Assembly: GCF_001707885.1 (NCBI RefSeq)
Contig: NZ_MASS01000046.1
Location: 1 to 36,018, forward strand
Direction: 5' to 3'
Origin: Desulfosporosinus cupriresistens
GTDB taxonomy: Bacteria; Bacillota; Desulfitobacteriia; Desulfitobacteriales; Desulfitobacteriaceae
Length of the DNA stretch: 36,018 nt
Each line of letters opens with the position of its first letter. Position 1 is the first letter of the stretch. A program made the translations under genes and the position numbers. The notes under the pieces were generated by a model. The model did no database searches and was not told the DNA's origin. It saw nothing but the letters and a program-made list of their open reading frames with translations. Shown here piece by piece: positions 6,015-13,645 of this stretch.

Positions 6015-8663
6015 ATGAATAAATTAGTCCTTGGAATATTAGCACATGTGGATGCGGGCAAGACGACATTATCTGAGAGTATACTTTATCTGAGCGGTAA
6101 AATCGGGAAATTGGGAAGAGTGGACAATAAGGATGCTTATTTAGATACCTATGAGCTTGAAAGGGCAAGAGGAATCACTATTTTCTCCAAGCAGGCCATA
6201 GTTGAAATAGGTGAGACTCAGATTACCTTACTAGATACCCCAGGGCATGTGGATTTTTCGACTGAAATGGAAAGAACACTTCAGGTGCTGGACTATGCTA
6301 TTTTAGTGATAAGCGGAGCGGATGGGGTACAGGGGCATACCAAAACATTATGGCAGCTGCTTCACATGTATCAGATACCTGTTTTTTTATTCGTCAATAA
6401 GATGGATCAGAATGGGACGGATAAGGACAAGTTAATGACAGAAATGAAAAAACAGCTGGATGATAGATGCCTTGAATTTGAACAGGTTAAGGCAGAGGGA
6501 TTTTACGACCAACTGGCTATGTGTGATGAAATAATGATGGAAGCCTATCTGGATACAGGACAAGTTGATGTCGCGCAGATTAAAAAAGCAGTCAAGGAGC
6601 GCAAAGTATTTCCATGCTTTTTTGGTTCAGCTTTAAAATTAGAGGGCGTTGAGCAATTTGTGCAGGGTATTGTGAAGTATGCCATGATACCTTACTATCC
6701 CTTTGAATTCGGGGCTAAAATATTCAAAATAACAAGAGACGAGCAGGGAAACCGTCTTACGCACATGAAACTTACAGGTGGAAAACTTAAGGTGAAAGAT
6801 GTCTTAACGAATAGCATCTGGGAAGAGAAAGTTAATCAAATTCGTATCTATTCCGGACAGAAATTCCAGGCAGTGAATGAGATCGAGGCAGGTTCTGTAT
6901 GCGCAGTAACAGGACTCAGCCAAACCAGACCGGGAGAAGGCTTAGGGATGGAGGAAGCTTCAAATACACCAGTATTGGAACCCGTACTGTTCTATCAGAT
7001 TATTCTTCCGGAAGGCTGTGACCCAAGAGTGATGATTCCCAAGCTGCGTCAGCTTGAAGAAGAGGAGCCGGAACTTCATATTGTCTGGGATGAGCAGTTA
7101 CAGGAAATTCAGGCCCAGATCATGGGAGAGGTGCAGATTGAAATTTTGCAGAGCCTTATACAAAGCCGTTTTGGTGTCCCGGTGGCCTTCGATGCTGGAA
7201 GGATTGTGTATAAAGAGACTATTGCCAATGTAGTAGAAGGGGTAGGGCACTTTGAACCATTGCGGCATTATGCGGAGGTCCACCTGTTACTCACGCCGGG
7301 TGAGCTGGGAAGTGGTCTGCAGTTTGGGGTAGAATGCAGTGAGGATAGCTTAAGTAAAAGCTGGCAAAGACTTATTTTAACCCATCTGGAAGAAAAAGCT
7401 CACAAAGGAATTCTAACAGGGTCAGCGATTACAGATATGGAAATTACTTTAGTCTCAGGTAGAGCACACAATAAACATACAGAAGGTGGTGACTTCAGAG
7501 AGGCTACCTACCGTGCAGTGCGCCAAGGCTTAAAGGAGGCTAAGTCCATATTGTTGGAGCCGTTTTATGCCTTTCAGCTGGAACTGCCTGTGAAAATGGT
7601 AGGAAGAGCTATGACTGACATTGAGAAAATGCATGGCACATGCGAAATATCACAGACAAATAGTGAGATGGCGGTTCTTGTGGGGAGCGCACCTGTTGTT
7701 TCCATGAGAAATTATCAGCAAGAGTTAGTTGCCTATACCAAAGGTCTTGGCAGGCTGTTCTGCAGTCTGAAAGGGTACGAACCATGCCATAATGCGGAAG
7801 AGGTCATAGAAAGTATTGGGTATGATTCAGAAAGAGACCTAGAAAACCCGACAGGTTCTGTATTTTGTGCACATGGTACAGGTTTCTTGGTGGATTGGGA
7901 TGAAGTAAAGGACTACATGCATGTTGAAAGCTATCTTCAGGAAAAAGACGAATTAGCGGGAGAAACAGCCCCAAACCAGGCCTCATACACAGAAGAGAAG
8001 TCGATCAGTTTAGAGGAGATTGATCAAATTATCAATAACACCTTTTATGCGAACCAAGGGAAGAAGTCTGCCTGGAAAAAACGCAAAACAGCCCGCGAAA
8101 GTTATTATGAACCGGTTACCTATGTCAGCAGACGGAAGGAAACCAAAGAAGAGTATCTCCTTGTTGACGGCTATAATATTATTTTTGCGTGGCCTGAGCT
8201 AAAAGAGCTTGCAGATGGCAATATGGACGGCGCCAGGATGAAATTGCTTGATACTCTAAGTAATTATCAGGGGATTCGACGCTGTCAGATTATCATTGTG
8301 TTTGATGCTTACCTTGTTAAGGGTCATCTTGAGGAAGTAATCGACTATCATAATGTCCATATGGTCTATACCAAGGAGGCCCAAACGGCGGACCAGTATA
8401 TTGAAAAATTTGCCCATGATAATCAGAAAAAATATAATATAGCAGTTGCAACGTCAGACGGTTTACAGCAGATCATTATCAGGGGGGCAGGATGTGCCTT
8501 ATTATCCGCCAGAGAACTGAAGGCTGAGATCGAAAGGGCTAATGAAAGAATAAATCGGGAATATCAGGAAATACAGGGAAGAGACCGTAATTACCTAATG
8601 GATGCATTGTCTCTTGAAGCAAAACAGCAGATGGAAGAACTGATAAAAAAAGAAAATGATTAA
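6015..8663 (+). CDS. Tet(M)-like ribosomal GTPase fused to a C-terminal NYN (YacP/Rae1-like) nuclease domain
   Basis: This 882-aa protein starts as a Tet(M)/EF-G-type translational GTPase. G1 is AHVDAGKTT (~10-18), G2 RGITI (52-56), G3 DTPGH (74-78) and G4 NKMD (128-131), followed by EF-G domains II-V. Classical ribosomal protection proteins are about 640 aa. This one adds ~240 residues: a charged linker, then from residue ~713 a domain opening EEYLLVDGYNIIFAW with later IIIVFDAY, TADQYIEKF and VATSDGLQQ. Those are hallmarks of the NYN/PIN-like YacP family, which includes Rae1, a ribosome-associated A-site endoribonuclease. In Tet(M) the domain IV loop tip is SPVSTPADFR. Here the matching stretch is NKHTEGGDFR, so the Pro-Val that displaces tetracycline is not conserved. 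Tetracycline resistance is therefore uncertain. The ATG codon is the only reasonable start although the ribosome-binding site is weak. Confidence 0.85.
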   Translation: MNKLVLGILAHVDAGKTTLSESILYLSGKIGKLGRVDNKDAYLDTYELERARGITIFSKQAIVEIGETQITLLDTPGHVDFSTEMERTLQVLDYAILVISGADGVQGHTKTLWQLLHMYQIPVFLFVNKMDQNGTDKDKLMTEMKKQLDDRCLEFEQVKAEGFYDQLAMCDEIMMEAYLDTGQVDVAQIKKAVKERKVFPCFFGSALKLEGVEQFVQGIVKYAMIPYYPFEFGAKIFKITRDEQGNRLTHMKLTGGKLKVKDVLTNSIWEEKVNQIRIYSGQKFQAVNEIEAGSVCAVTGLSQTRPGEGLGMEEASNTPVLEPVLFYQIILPEGCDPRVMIPKLRQLEEEEPELHIVWDEQLQEIQAQIMGEVQIEILQSLIQSRFGVPVAFDAGRIVYKETIANVVEGVGHFEPLRHYAEVHLLLTPGELGSGLQFGVECSEDSLSKSWQRLILTHLEEKAHKGILTGSAITDMEITLVSGRAHNKHTEGGDFREATYRAVRQGLKEAKSILLEPFYAFQLELPVKMVGRAMTDIEKMHGTCEISQTNSEMAVLVGSAPVVSMRNYQQELVAYTKGLGRLFCSLKGYEPCHNAEEVIESIGYDSERDLENPTGSVFCAHGTGFLVDWDEVKDYMHVESYLQEKDELAGETAPNQASYTEEKSISLEEIDQIINNTFYANQGKKSAWKKRKTARESYYEPVTYVSRRKETKEEYLLVDGYNIIFAWPELKELADGNMDGARMKLLDTLSNYQGIRRCQIIIVFDAYLVKGHLEEVIDYHNVHMVYTKEAQTADQYIEKFAHDNQKKYNIAVATSDGLQQIIIRGAGCALLSARELKAEIERANERINREYQEIQGRDRNYLMDALSLEAKQQMEELIKKEND

Positions 8664-8676
8664 GTAAACAAATTAG

Positions 8677-8765
8677 TTTGGTGAACAAATATTTGGTGCG
8701 TTGGCAAAACAGTTGGGTATTTCGGAAGCTGCAGTGTCCCAGCACCTACAAGTGTTAAGGAAGGT
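8677..8765 (+). pseudogene. ArsR-family helix-turn-helix fragment
   Basis: In one frame the sequence reads FGALAKQLGISEAAVSQHL then QVLRK, the recognition-helix region of ArsR/MarR-type winged-helix repressors. A stop lies just before the fragment and the frame runs into the antisense of psd afterwards. No start codon or full domain remains. It is the relic of a small regulator gene. Confidence 0.6.
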
Positions 8766-8767
8766 GG

Positions 8768-9655
8768 TCACTGTCTTATTCCAATCTTTTCGCCAATTAA
8801 AACGTAACTTTCATAACCTAGCTTGGTTTGCTCAACGATGTCCTCGTCAATTGTAACTCTATCCGCCTCGAAGAATAGGATTACTGTGGACCCGCCAAAC
8901 TTGAAATACCCCTTTTCATCTCCACGATTTACGCGTTTTTGGGGAGTATAGGTTTGTACAATTGAGCCAACACAGGTTGCTCCTACTTCTACATATAAAA
9001 CATCCCCATAGTGATCTGAATGGAAAGTGCTCCATTCTCTTTTATTTTCACAAAAAACTTTCTCTACCTTATGAAGGGCAATTGGATTGACAGAATAGTA
9101 AGCGCCTTTAATTTTTTTTGTATCCTCACAGGCTCCACTGTCTATGAAATGATAGCGGTGATAATCCGTCGGACAGAGTCTTAAAATCAAGCAGGTCCCC
9201 TTATTATATTTCTGAGCAACTCGATCATCTTTGATCAATTCTCTAAGGCTATACGTAAAACCCTTGACTTGAACCAGTCGATCCAAATCTATTTTTTCAT
9301 GAGCAAAAAGCTTCCCATCTCCAAATGATATAAGTGAATGGCTATCCCAATCGATAGTGCGTGCCTCAGACTTTAATTTGCGATAAAAAAAGTCATTAAA
9401 GGATGAGAAATTCTTCAATTTCTTTTCGACAATAGACATATCTATGTTAAATTTGGTAATAAAAGAATTAATCTTTTTCCTGCTTATTGATCTGTCTAAA
9501 TACCAACCATAGAGGCTTGAACACATTCTTCTCTTAATAATTGCTTCCAAAAGATTCATGCCAATAGGGGAGGAGTAGGTCCAATTTAAAACCTTTTCTC
9601 CGGCTACCTTTTCTATTTCGTAGGATTTGTTTTTCCGATTATAATACTTTATCAA
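8768..9655 (-). CDS. psd: Phosphatidylserine decarboxylase (pyruvoyl enzyme)
   Basis: Psd converts phosphatidylserine to phosphatidylethanolamine at the inner face of the membrane. It is made as a proenzyme that cleaves itself to form a pyruvoyl cofactor. The self-cleavage motif is FGGST near residue 256 of 295, with Ser becoming the pyruvoyl group. The conserved active-site stretch LCPTDYHRYHF and the family start IKYYNRKNKSYEIEKVAGEK are also present. I place the start at the TTG at 9655, nine bases after AGGAG. A further TTG at 9664 lies directly on the ribosome-binding site. No pssA is visible in this window. It runs toward the GTPase gene and has no obvious operon partner. Confidence 0.93.
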   Translation of the reverse strand: MIKYYNRKNKSYEIEKVAGEKVLNWTYSSPIGMNLLEAIIKRRMCSSLYGWYLDRSISRKKINSFITKFNIDMSIVEKKLKNFSSFNDFFYRKLKSEARTIDWDSHSLISFGDGKLFAHEKIDLDRLVQVKGFTYSLRELIKDDRVAQKYNKGTCLILRLCPTDYHRYHFIDSGACEDTKKIKGAYYSVNPIALHKVEKVFCENKREWSTFHSDHYGDVLYVEVGATCVGSIVQTYTPQKRVNRGDEKGYFKFGGSTVILFFEADRVTIDEDIVEQTKLGYESYVLIGEKIGIRQ

Positions 9656-9671
9656 ATGCAGCAACTCCTAT

Positions 9672-9806
9672 AGAAGATATTGTAAGTTATTTCTTGACGT
9701 TTTAGCAAGTGGAAAGAAACGCAAAGTCTTTGTGCTTCTAAAAAAACATGCTGGAAGCTCAAAGATAGAAAATGTGTTGAACTGGTATGATGAAAGTGCG
9801 GTTTAG
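9672..9806 (+). pseudogene. Possible C-terminal gene fragment
   Basis: A frame ending at the TAG at 9804 reads KLFLDVLASGKKRKVFVLLK, then HAGSSKIENVLNWYDESAV and stop. The composition is protein-like but there is no start or ribosome-binding site, and I do not recognise the family. It is probably another gene tail. The rest of 9665-9917 shows nothing else. Confidence 0.25.
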
Positions 9807-9917
9807 CTATATTGAGTCCCTACTCACAAGGTGGGGATTATTTACGCTTATGTGTAAGTTTAATTGCATTTAAGCATTAGAAAGTGCGAAGAATGTTCAG
9901 AGGGAAAGATGTTGTTC

Positions 9918-9946
9918 TTGACAATTAAATCTTCTGAATCTATACT
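9918..9946 (+). promoter_or_regulatory. Sigma-A-type promoter for the first ferredoxin
   Basis: The -35 is TTGACA (9918-9923, a perfect consensus), the spacer is 17 nt and the -10 is TATACT (9941-9946). Transcription would start around 9953, inside the operator described next. Confidence 0.8.
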
Positions 9947-9952
9947 ATACAC

Positions 9953-9969
9953 ATACCCCCTAAGGGTAT
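9953..9969. promoter_or_regulatory. CsoR/CstR-like operator 1
   Basis: ATACCC-CCTAA-GGGTAT is an inverted repeat with a 5-nt centre. Operators of this shape (TACCC/GGGTA) are typical of the CsoR/CstR repressor family. It covers the predicted transcription start, a place where a bound repressor would block RNA polymerase. The genes downstream handle persulfide sulfur, so a CstR-type persulfide sensor is the likeliest ligand class. No repressor gene is present in the window. Confidence 0.65.
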
Positions 9970-10029
9970 AATAATTAAGGCGAAATTTTTGAAAATATAA
10001 AGAACAATTTTTTAGAGGGAAGTGTTTTC

Positions 10030-10212
10030 ATGATAATATCAGTTGACCAAAATAGATGTCCTCAAAACCATTCTTGTCCAGCAATACAAGTTTGCTCAGT
10101 TTTTGCAATTAGACAATATGGATTTGATGCGCCTAAAATTGACCAGGAGAAATGCACTAAGTGTAAAAAATGTGTAAAATATTGTCCGATGGGAGCATTA
10201 CAGGTTATATAA
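10030..10212 (+). CDS. Small 4Fe-4S ferredoxin-like protein
   Basis: A 60-aa protein with a full second cluster motif CTKCKKCVKYCP (residues ~42-53). In the first half, Cys residues occur at NRCPQNHSCPAIQVC, which deviates from a standard CxxCxxCxxxCP motif. It probably carries at least one [4Fe-4S] cluster and acts as an electron carrier. An AGAGGGAAG site precedes the ATG by about 9 nt. It has its own promoter and operator immediately upstream, so it is likely controlled together with the sulfur genes that follow. Confidence 0.85.
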   Translation: MIISVDQNRCPQNHSCPAIQVCSVFAIRQYGFDAPKIDQEKCTKCKKCVKYCPMGALQVI

Positions 10213-10357
10213 GACATTTGTCTTAGCAAGAGCAACGTCTAATAATTCTTGGGAATCGTACAGACCACAGATGGTGGTCACAAATGATTATTCTAAATGC
10301 AAGAGAGATGGGTATTAAATAGACTGAAGTGAAGTTGGAGAAGTTATCGTAAAATAG
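10213..10357. other. Spacer between the two ferredoxin units
   Basis: It contains two short hairpins: TAAGAC-ATTT-GTCTTA just after the ferredoxin stop, and GACCAC-AGATG-GTGGTC near 10261-10277. Neither has a T-run. One short frame is open here, but without a start signal. I see no convincing gene. Confidence 0.4.
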
Positions 10358-10386
10358 TTGACAAATGAAAGAGAGTCGAATATATT
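10358..10386 (+). promoter_or_regulatory. Sigma-A-type promoter for the second ferredoxin unit
   Basis: TTGACA (10358-10363), a 17-nt spacer and TATATT (10381-10386). The geometry is identical to the promoter at 9918. The transcript leader is about 155 nt. Confidence 0.75.
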
Positions 10387-10393
10387 GAATCAT

Positions 10394-10414
10394 AGATACC
10401 CATCCGGGGTATCT
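10394..10414. promoter_or_regulatory. CsoR/CstR-like operator 2
   Basis: AGATACCC-ATCCG-GGGTATCT has perfect 8-bp arms around a 5-nt centre. It shares the ATACCC/GGGTAT core and exact spacing with operator 1. Like operator 1 it starts 7-8 bp after a -10 element. Two sites with the same arrangement 440 bp apart argue for one shared repressor. Confidence 0.7.
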
Positions 10415-10545
10415 GGGATGGAAGAAGTTCGTAAAGCGAGATCTCGCTTAAGATTAAGCGCGGTTATCACAACTAAAAGACCACGCAGTTATAGAATGGC
10501 AGGAACACAGAAACCGTGTGTTTCTCCTAATGAGGAGGAGTGGAA

Positions 10546-10734
10546 ATGGCGGCATTCATCTTGGAAAAATTGTGTTTAGGGTGTAAACATTGTGTAAAAG
10601 CTTGCCCTGTTCAGGCAATCAAAATGATGGCACATCTTCCGGTCGTAGATCCGTCTTTATGTACGGAATGTGAAGTCTGTATGGAAAGATGTATGCATGG
10701 AGCCATTACTTTTATTGCAACAGAGGAGAATTAA
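10546..10734 (+). CDS. Dicluster 4Fe-4S ferredoxin
   Basis: A 62-aa ferredoxin with two cluster motifs: CLGCKHCVKACP (residues ~10-21) and CTECEVCMERC (~39-49). The fourth ligand of the second set is followed by Met rather than Pro. It likely holds two [4Fe-4S] clusters. The ATG at 10546 sits 7 nt after GAGGAGG; an upstream in-frame GTG at 10540 is too close to that site. It may pass electrons to the flavoproteins downstream, one of which appears to lack an NADPH site. The next ORF follows after 4 nt. Confidence 0.9.
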   Translation: MAAFILEKLCLGCKHCVKACPVQAIKMMAHLPVVDPSLCTECEVCMERCMHGAITFIATEEN

Positions 10735-10738
10735 GCGA

Positions 10739-10918
10739 ATGAATAGGGATCAACAACATGAACTTGAGTTTCAGCTTAACGCTGTAGAAAAAAAGTTAGC
10801 AGAGTTAAAGTCGCGTTGGCCATTTCATTCGGTGCAACCTAAGATGGTGGCTGAGCTGGAGGACTTGGAAGAGGAAAAGGAACGATTACAATGCTTAATC
10901 GATAGTCAGAAAGAATAA
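10739..10918 (+). CDS. Small coiled-coil protein of unknown function
   Basis: A 59-aa product rich in Glu, Lys and Leu. It has two predicted helices (ELEFQLNAVEKKLAELKSRW and MVAELEDLEEEKERLQCLI) joined by PFHSVQP, so it should form a helical hairpin or coiled coil. I do not recognise the family. GAGGAG lies 10 nt upstream of the ATG, and the gap to the ferredoxin stop is 4 nt, so the two genes are co-translated. A role with the ferredoxin is only inferred from this spacing. Confidence 0.7.
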   Translation: MNRDQQHELEFQLNAVEKKLAELKSRWPFHSVQPKMVAELEDLEEEKERLQCLIDSQKE

Positions 10919-11091
10919 CTGACTGAGATCTGTGAGGTTGAATGTTTTAGTATGTCAGTTGGTGTTCTCTTTTTCACAAGTTTAATTTGATGGATTAAGG
11001 CTATATTTTTGAAGAAAAAGGAAGAAACTAAGGTTGTAGTCAGCGGACAGTGAAATGAGTGCAATATCGATCATCAGAGGAGGAAGAAACT

Positions 11092-13563
11092 ATGAGTAAA
11101 AAAGTATTAATCGTAGGCGGTGTAGCAGGTGGGGCTTCGGCAGCCGCAAGACTTAGAAGACTTGATGAAAGCGCTGAGATAATTATGTTCGAAAGGGATG
11201 AGTACATCTCCTTTGCAAATTGTGGTTTGCCTTATTATATTGGAGAAACAATTAAGGAGAGGGAGAAACTACTAGTCCAAACACCTGAAAGCATGAAGAG
11301 TAGATTCAATATTGATGTAAGAATTAATAGTGAAGTTATTGGGGTTGATACCACTAAAAAAGTAGCTAGGGTACGAAGTAGAGACAAGGGTGAGTATGAA
11401 GAACAATATGATTATCTAGTTTTATCCCCCGGAGCAAGAGCAATTAAACCAAATATCGAAGGGATAAACAGTAAGCGGATATTTACTCTAAGAAATATAC
11501 CAGACACTGATAACATTAAAGCTTATGTGGACAAAAAAGGAATTAATAGGGCTGTCGTTATTGGTGGAGGCTTTGTTGGAGTAGAAATGGCTGAAAATTT
11601 GAAGGATAGAGGCCTTGAAGTTACTCTAGTAGAGGCAGCACCTCATATAATGGCGCCCTTTGACACAGATATGGTTGTCTCACTCGAAAAAGAATTGTTA
11701 GACAATGGGGTTGGGTTAATTTTAAATGATGGGGTTAAAGCTTTTAAGGACCAGGAAAATAGCATTGAAATAAGCTTAAATAGTGGTACAAAACTGAGTA
11801 CGGATCTCGTGATTTTAGCTATCGGGGTATTTCCAGATACAGGATTTCTGCAGGATAGCGGCATAGAGCGAGGAGCCAAAGGGCATATATTAGTCAATGA
11901 AAATATGAAGACCTCTGCCGATAATGTCTTTGCAGTAGGCGATGCTATTGAAGTTGTTGATTTTGTTAACAAGCAAAATACTGCAGTTCCATTAGCAGGA
12001 CCCGCCAATAAACAAGGGAGAATTGCAGCGGATAATATAGCAGGATTAAAAACGTCCTACAAGGGTACTCAGGGGACATCAATCATTAAGGTTTTTGGAT
12101 TAACAGCAGCAAGTACTGGCAATAATGAACGTACTTTAAACAGATTAAGTATTCCTTATAAAGTCATTACCGTTCATCCAGCTTCCCACGCCTCTTATTA
12201 CCCGGGATCTTTGACAATGACCTTAAAGCTTATTTTTAACGAGGACGGCAAAATATTAGGAGCTCAAGGCTTTGGTTATGCTGGTGTAGATAAGAGAATT
12301 GATGTGATTGCGACTGTCATTAGATTGGGTGGAACAGTCACTGATTTAACGGAATTAGAGCTGTGCTATGCGCCTCCTTTCTCATCAGCAAAGGATCCGG
12401 TCAATATGGCAGGTTATGTTGCGGAAAACGTTTTAGCAGGTAGAGTGGATGTTATTAAAGCTGAGGAAGCTTTAGCTTATAATCGAGAAAACATGTTATT
12501 ATTAGATGTGCGTACTGGAGATGAATTCGATAATGGGCATCTTGAAGGAGCAATAAATATACCGGTAGACAGCCTAAGAGAAAGAATAGGGGAACTAGAT
12601 AAGAATAAAGAGATATTTGAATATTGCCAAATCGGGCTCAGAGGATATGTGGCTGCTAGAATTTTAACTCAAAATGGTTTTAAAGTCAGAAACATCGATG
12701 GAGGATATAAGTGTGCTTCAATGTTAAACTTTAAACCAACTAAAGTTGATAATTCGGATAACTCAAAAAGGTCGATGATCGATTCAGATACCCAAGTTGT
12801 TAAAGGCGAAGTGCAAAAAGGAGATTATGATAAAAGCCTTGATGCCTGTGGCTTATGTTGTCCAGGACCACTTATTCAAGTCAAAGCGTCTTTAGATCAA
12901 CTAAATGATGGTCAAATTCTCAAGGTTACTGCTTCGGACCCTGGATTTTATGAAGATATCAAGGCCTGGTGTAGTAAAACAAATAATGAACTCGTTAATA
13001 TCGAAAGAAATAAAGGAATGATTGAAGCCTTTATAAAAAAAGGAGATAAATGTAAGGTTGTGAATAATTCATTTCCAGCGGATGCCCTGTTGAAAGACAA
13101 AAAAACAATGGTGGTATTTAGTGGAGACCTAGACAAAGCGCTGGCATCCTTTATAATTGCTAATGGGGCGGTGGCCATGGGTAAAAAGGTTACCATGTTC
13201 TTTACCTTTTGGGGACTCAATATTTTGAGAAAACCTGAGAGAGTATCCGTTAGAAAAGGCATAATTGACTCAATGTTTGGCTTTATGATGCCCAGAGGGA
13301 GTAGAAAGCTTAAGCTTTCGAAAATGAACATGATGGGTCTGGGCGGTAAACTGATCAGAAGAGTGATGAAGAACAAAAATATTAGCTCGCTAGAGGATTT
13401 AATTAAATCAGCAGTGGATAGTGGTGTGGAAGTAGTTGCTTGTTCAATGACCATGGATCTTATGGGGTTAAAGAAAGAAGAACTTATTGATGGCATTACC
13501 ATCGGTGGAGTTGGCTATTATTTGGGTGAGGCTGAAGAATCAAATGTAAATTTATTTATTTAG
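11092..13563 (+). CDS. CoA-disulfide/persulfide reductase fused to rhodanese, TusA and DsrE-like domains
   Basis: The ATG at 11092 follows GAGGAGG by 8 nt and gives 823 aa in four parts. First, residues ~1-450 form a FAD/NAD(P)H CoA-disulfide reductase: GGVAGGASAAARLRR near the N-terminus, active-site Cys44 in SFANCGLPYY, a second nucleotide fold VVIGGGFVGVEMAE, and FAVGDAIEV for FAD. Second, residues ~460-560 are a rhodanese with active Cys512 (EYCQIGLRG). Third, a TusA-like domain at ~580-655 carries CCPGP (Cys590). Fourth, from ~670 there is a DsrE/DsrE2-like domain with hydrophobic helices and Cys784. Related enzymes reduce CoA persulfide or polysulfide. The extra domains could relay persulfide sulfur between cysteines within one chain. 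The cognate operator lies upstream of the ferredoxin unit; this gene may be read through or have its own promoter in 10919-11090. Confidence 0.92.
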   Translation: MSKKVLIVGGVAGGASAAARLRRLDESAEIIMFERDEYISFANCGLPYYIGETIKEREKLLVQTPESMKSRFNIDVRINSEVIGVDTTKKVARVRSRDKGEYEEQYDYLVLSPGARAIKPNIEGINSKRIFTLRNIPDTDNIKAYVDKKGINRAVVIGGGFVGVEMAENLKDRGLEVTLVEAAPHIMAPFDTDMVVSLEKELLDNGVGLILNDGVKAFKDQENSIEISLNSGTKLSTDLVILAIGVFPDTGFLQDSGIERGAKGHILVNENMKTSADNVFAVGDAIEVVDFVNKQNTAVPLAGPANKQGRIAADNIAGLKTSYKGTQGTSIIKVFGLTAASTGNNERTLNRLSIPYKVITVHPASHASYYPGSLTMTLKLIFNEDGKILGAQGFGYAGVDKRIDVIATVIRLGGTVTDLTELELCYAPPFSSAKDPVNMAGYVAENVLAGRVDVIKAEEALAYNRENMLLLDVRTGDEFDNGHLEGAINIPVDSLRERIGELDKNKEIFEYCQIGLRGYVAARILTQNGFKVRNIDGGYKCASMLNFKPTKVDNSDNSKRSMIDSDTQVVKGEVQKGDYDKSLDACGLCCPGPLIQVKASLDQLNDGQILKVTASDPGFYEDIKAWCSKTNNELVNIERNKGMIEAFIKKGDKCKVVNNSFPADALLKDKKTMVVFSGDLDKALASFIIANGAVAMGKKVTMFFTFWGLNILRKPERVSVRKGIIDSMFGFMMPRGSRKLKLSKMNMMGLGGKLIRRVMKNKNISSLEDLIKSAVDSGVEVVACSMTMDLMGLKKEELIDGITIGGVGYYLGEAEESNVNLFI

Positions 13564-13645
13564 GAGTTGTGTTCTTGTTTAGATGATTTAGTATTATTTA
13601 GGGAACACTTATTGAGTCAACTTTTCTCGAGGAGGTTTAGCAAAG

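Noticed and set aside
6015..8663. Plain tetracycline resistance gene tet(M)
   Set aside because: The protein is ~240 residues too long, carries an NYN domain, and lacks the Pro-Val tip of domain IV that is needed for tetracycline release.
10358..10579. 73-codon frame before the second ferredoxin
   Set aside because: It begins in the -35 element and covers the promoter and operator; no start signal and Arg/Ser-rich noise-like composition.
11643..13502. Antisense frames of 121 and 184 codons inside the sulfur fusion gene
   Set aside because: They lie wholly opposite a well-supported gene with strong domain motifs and have no ribosome-binding site of their own.
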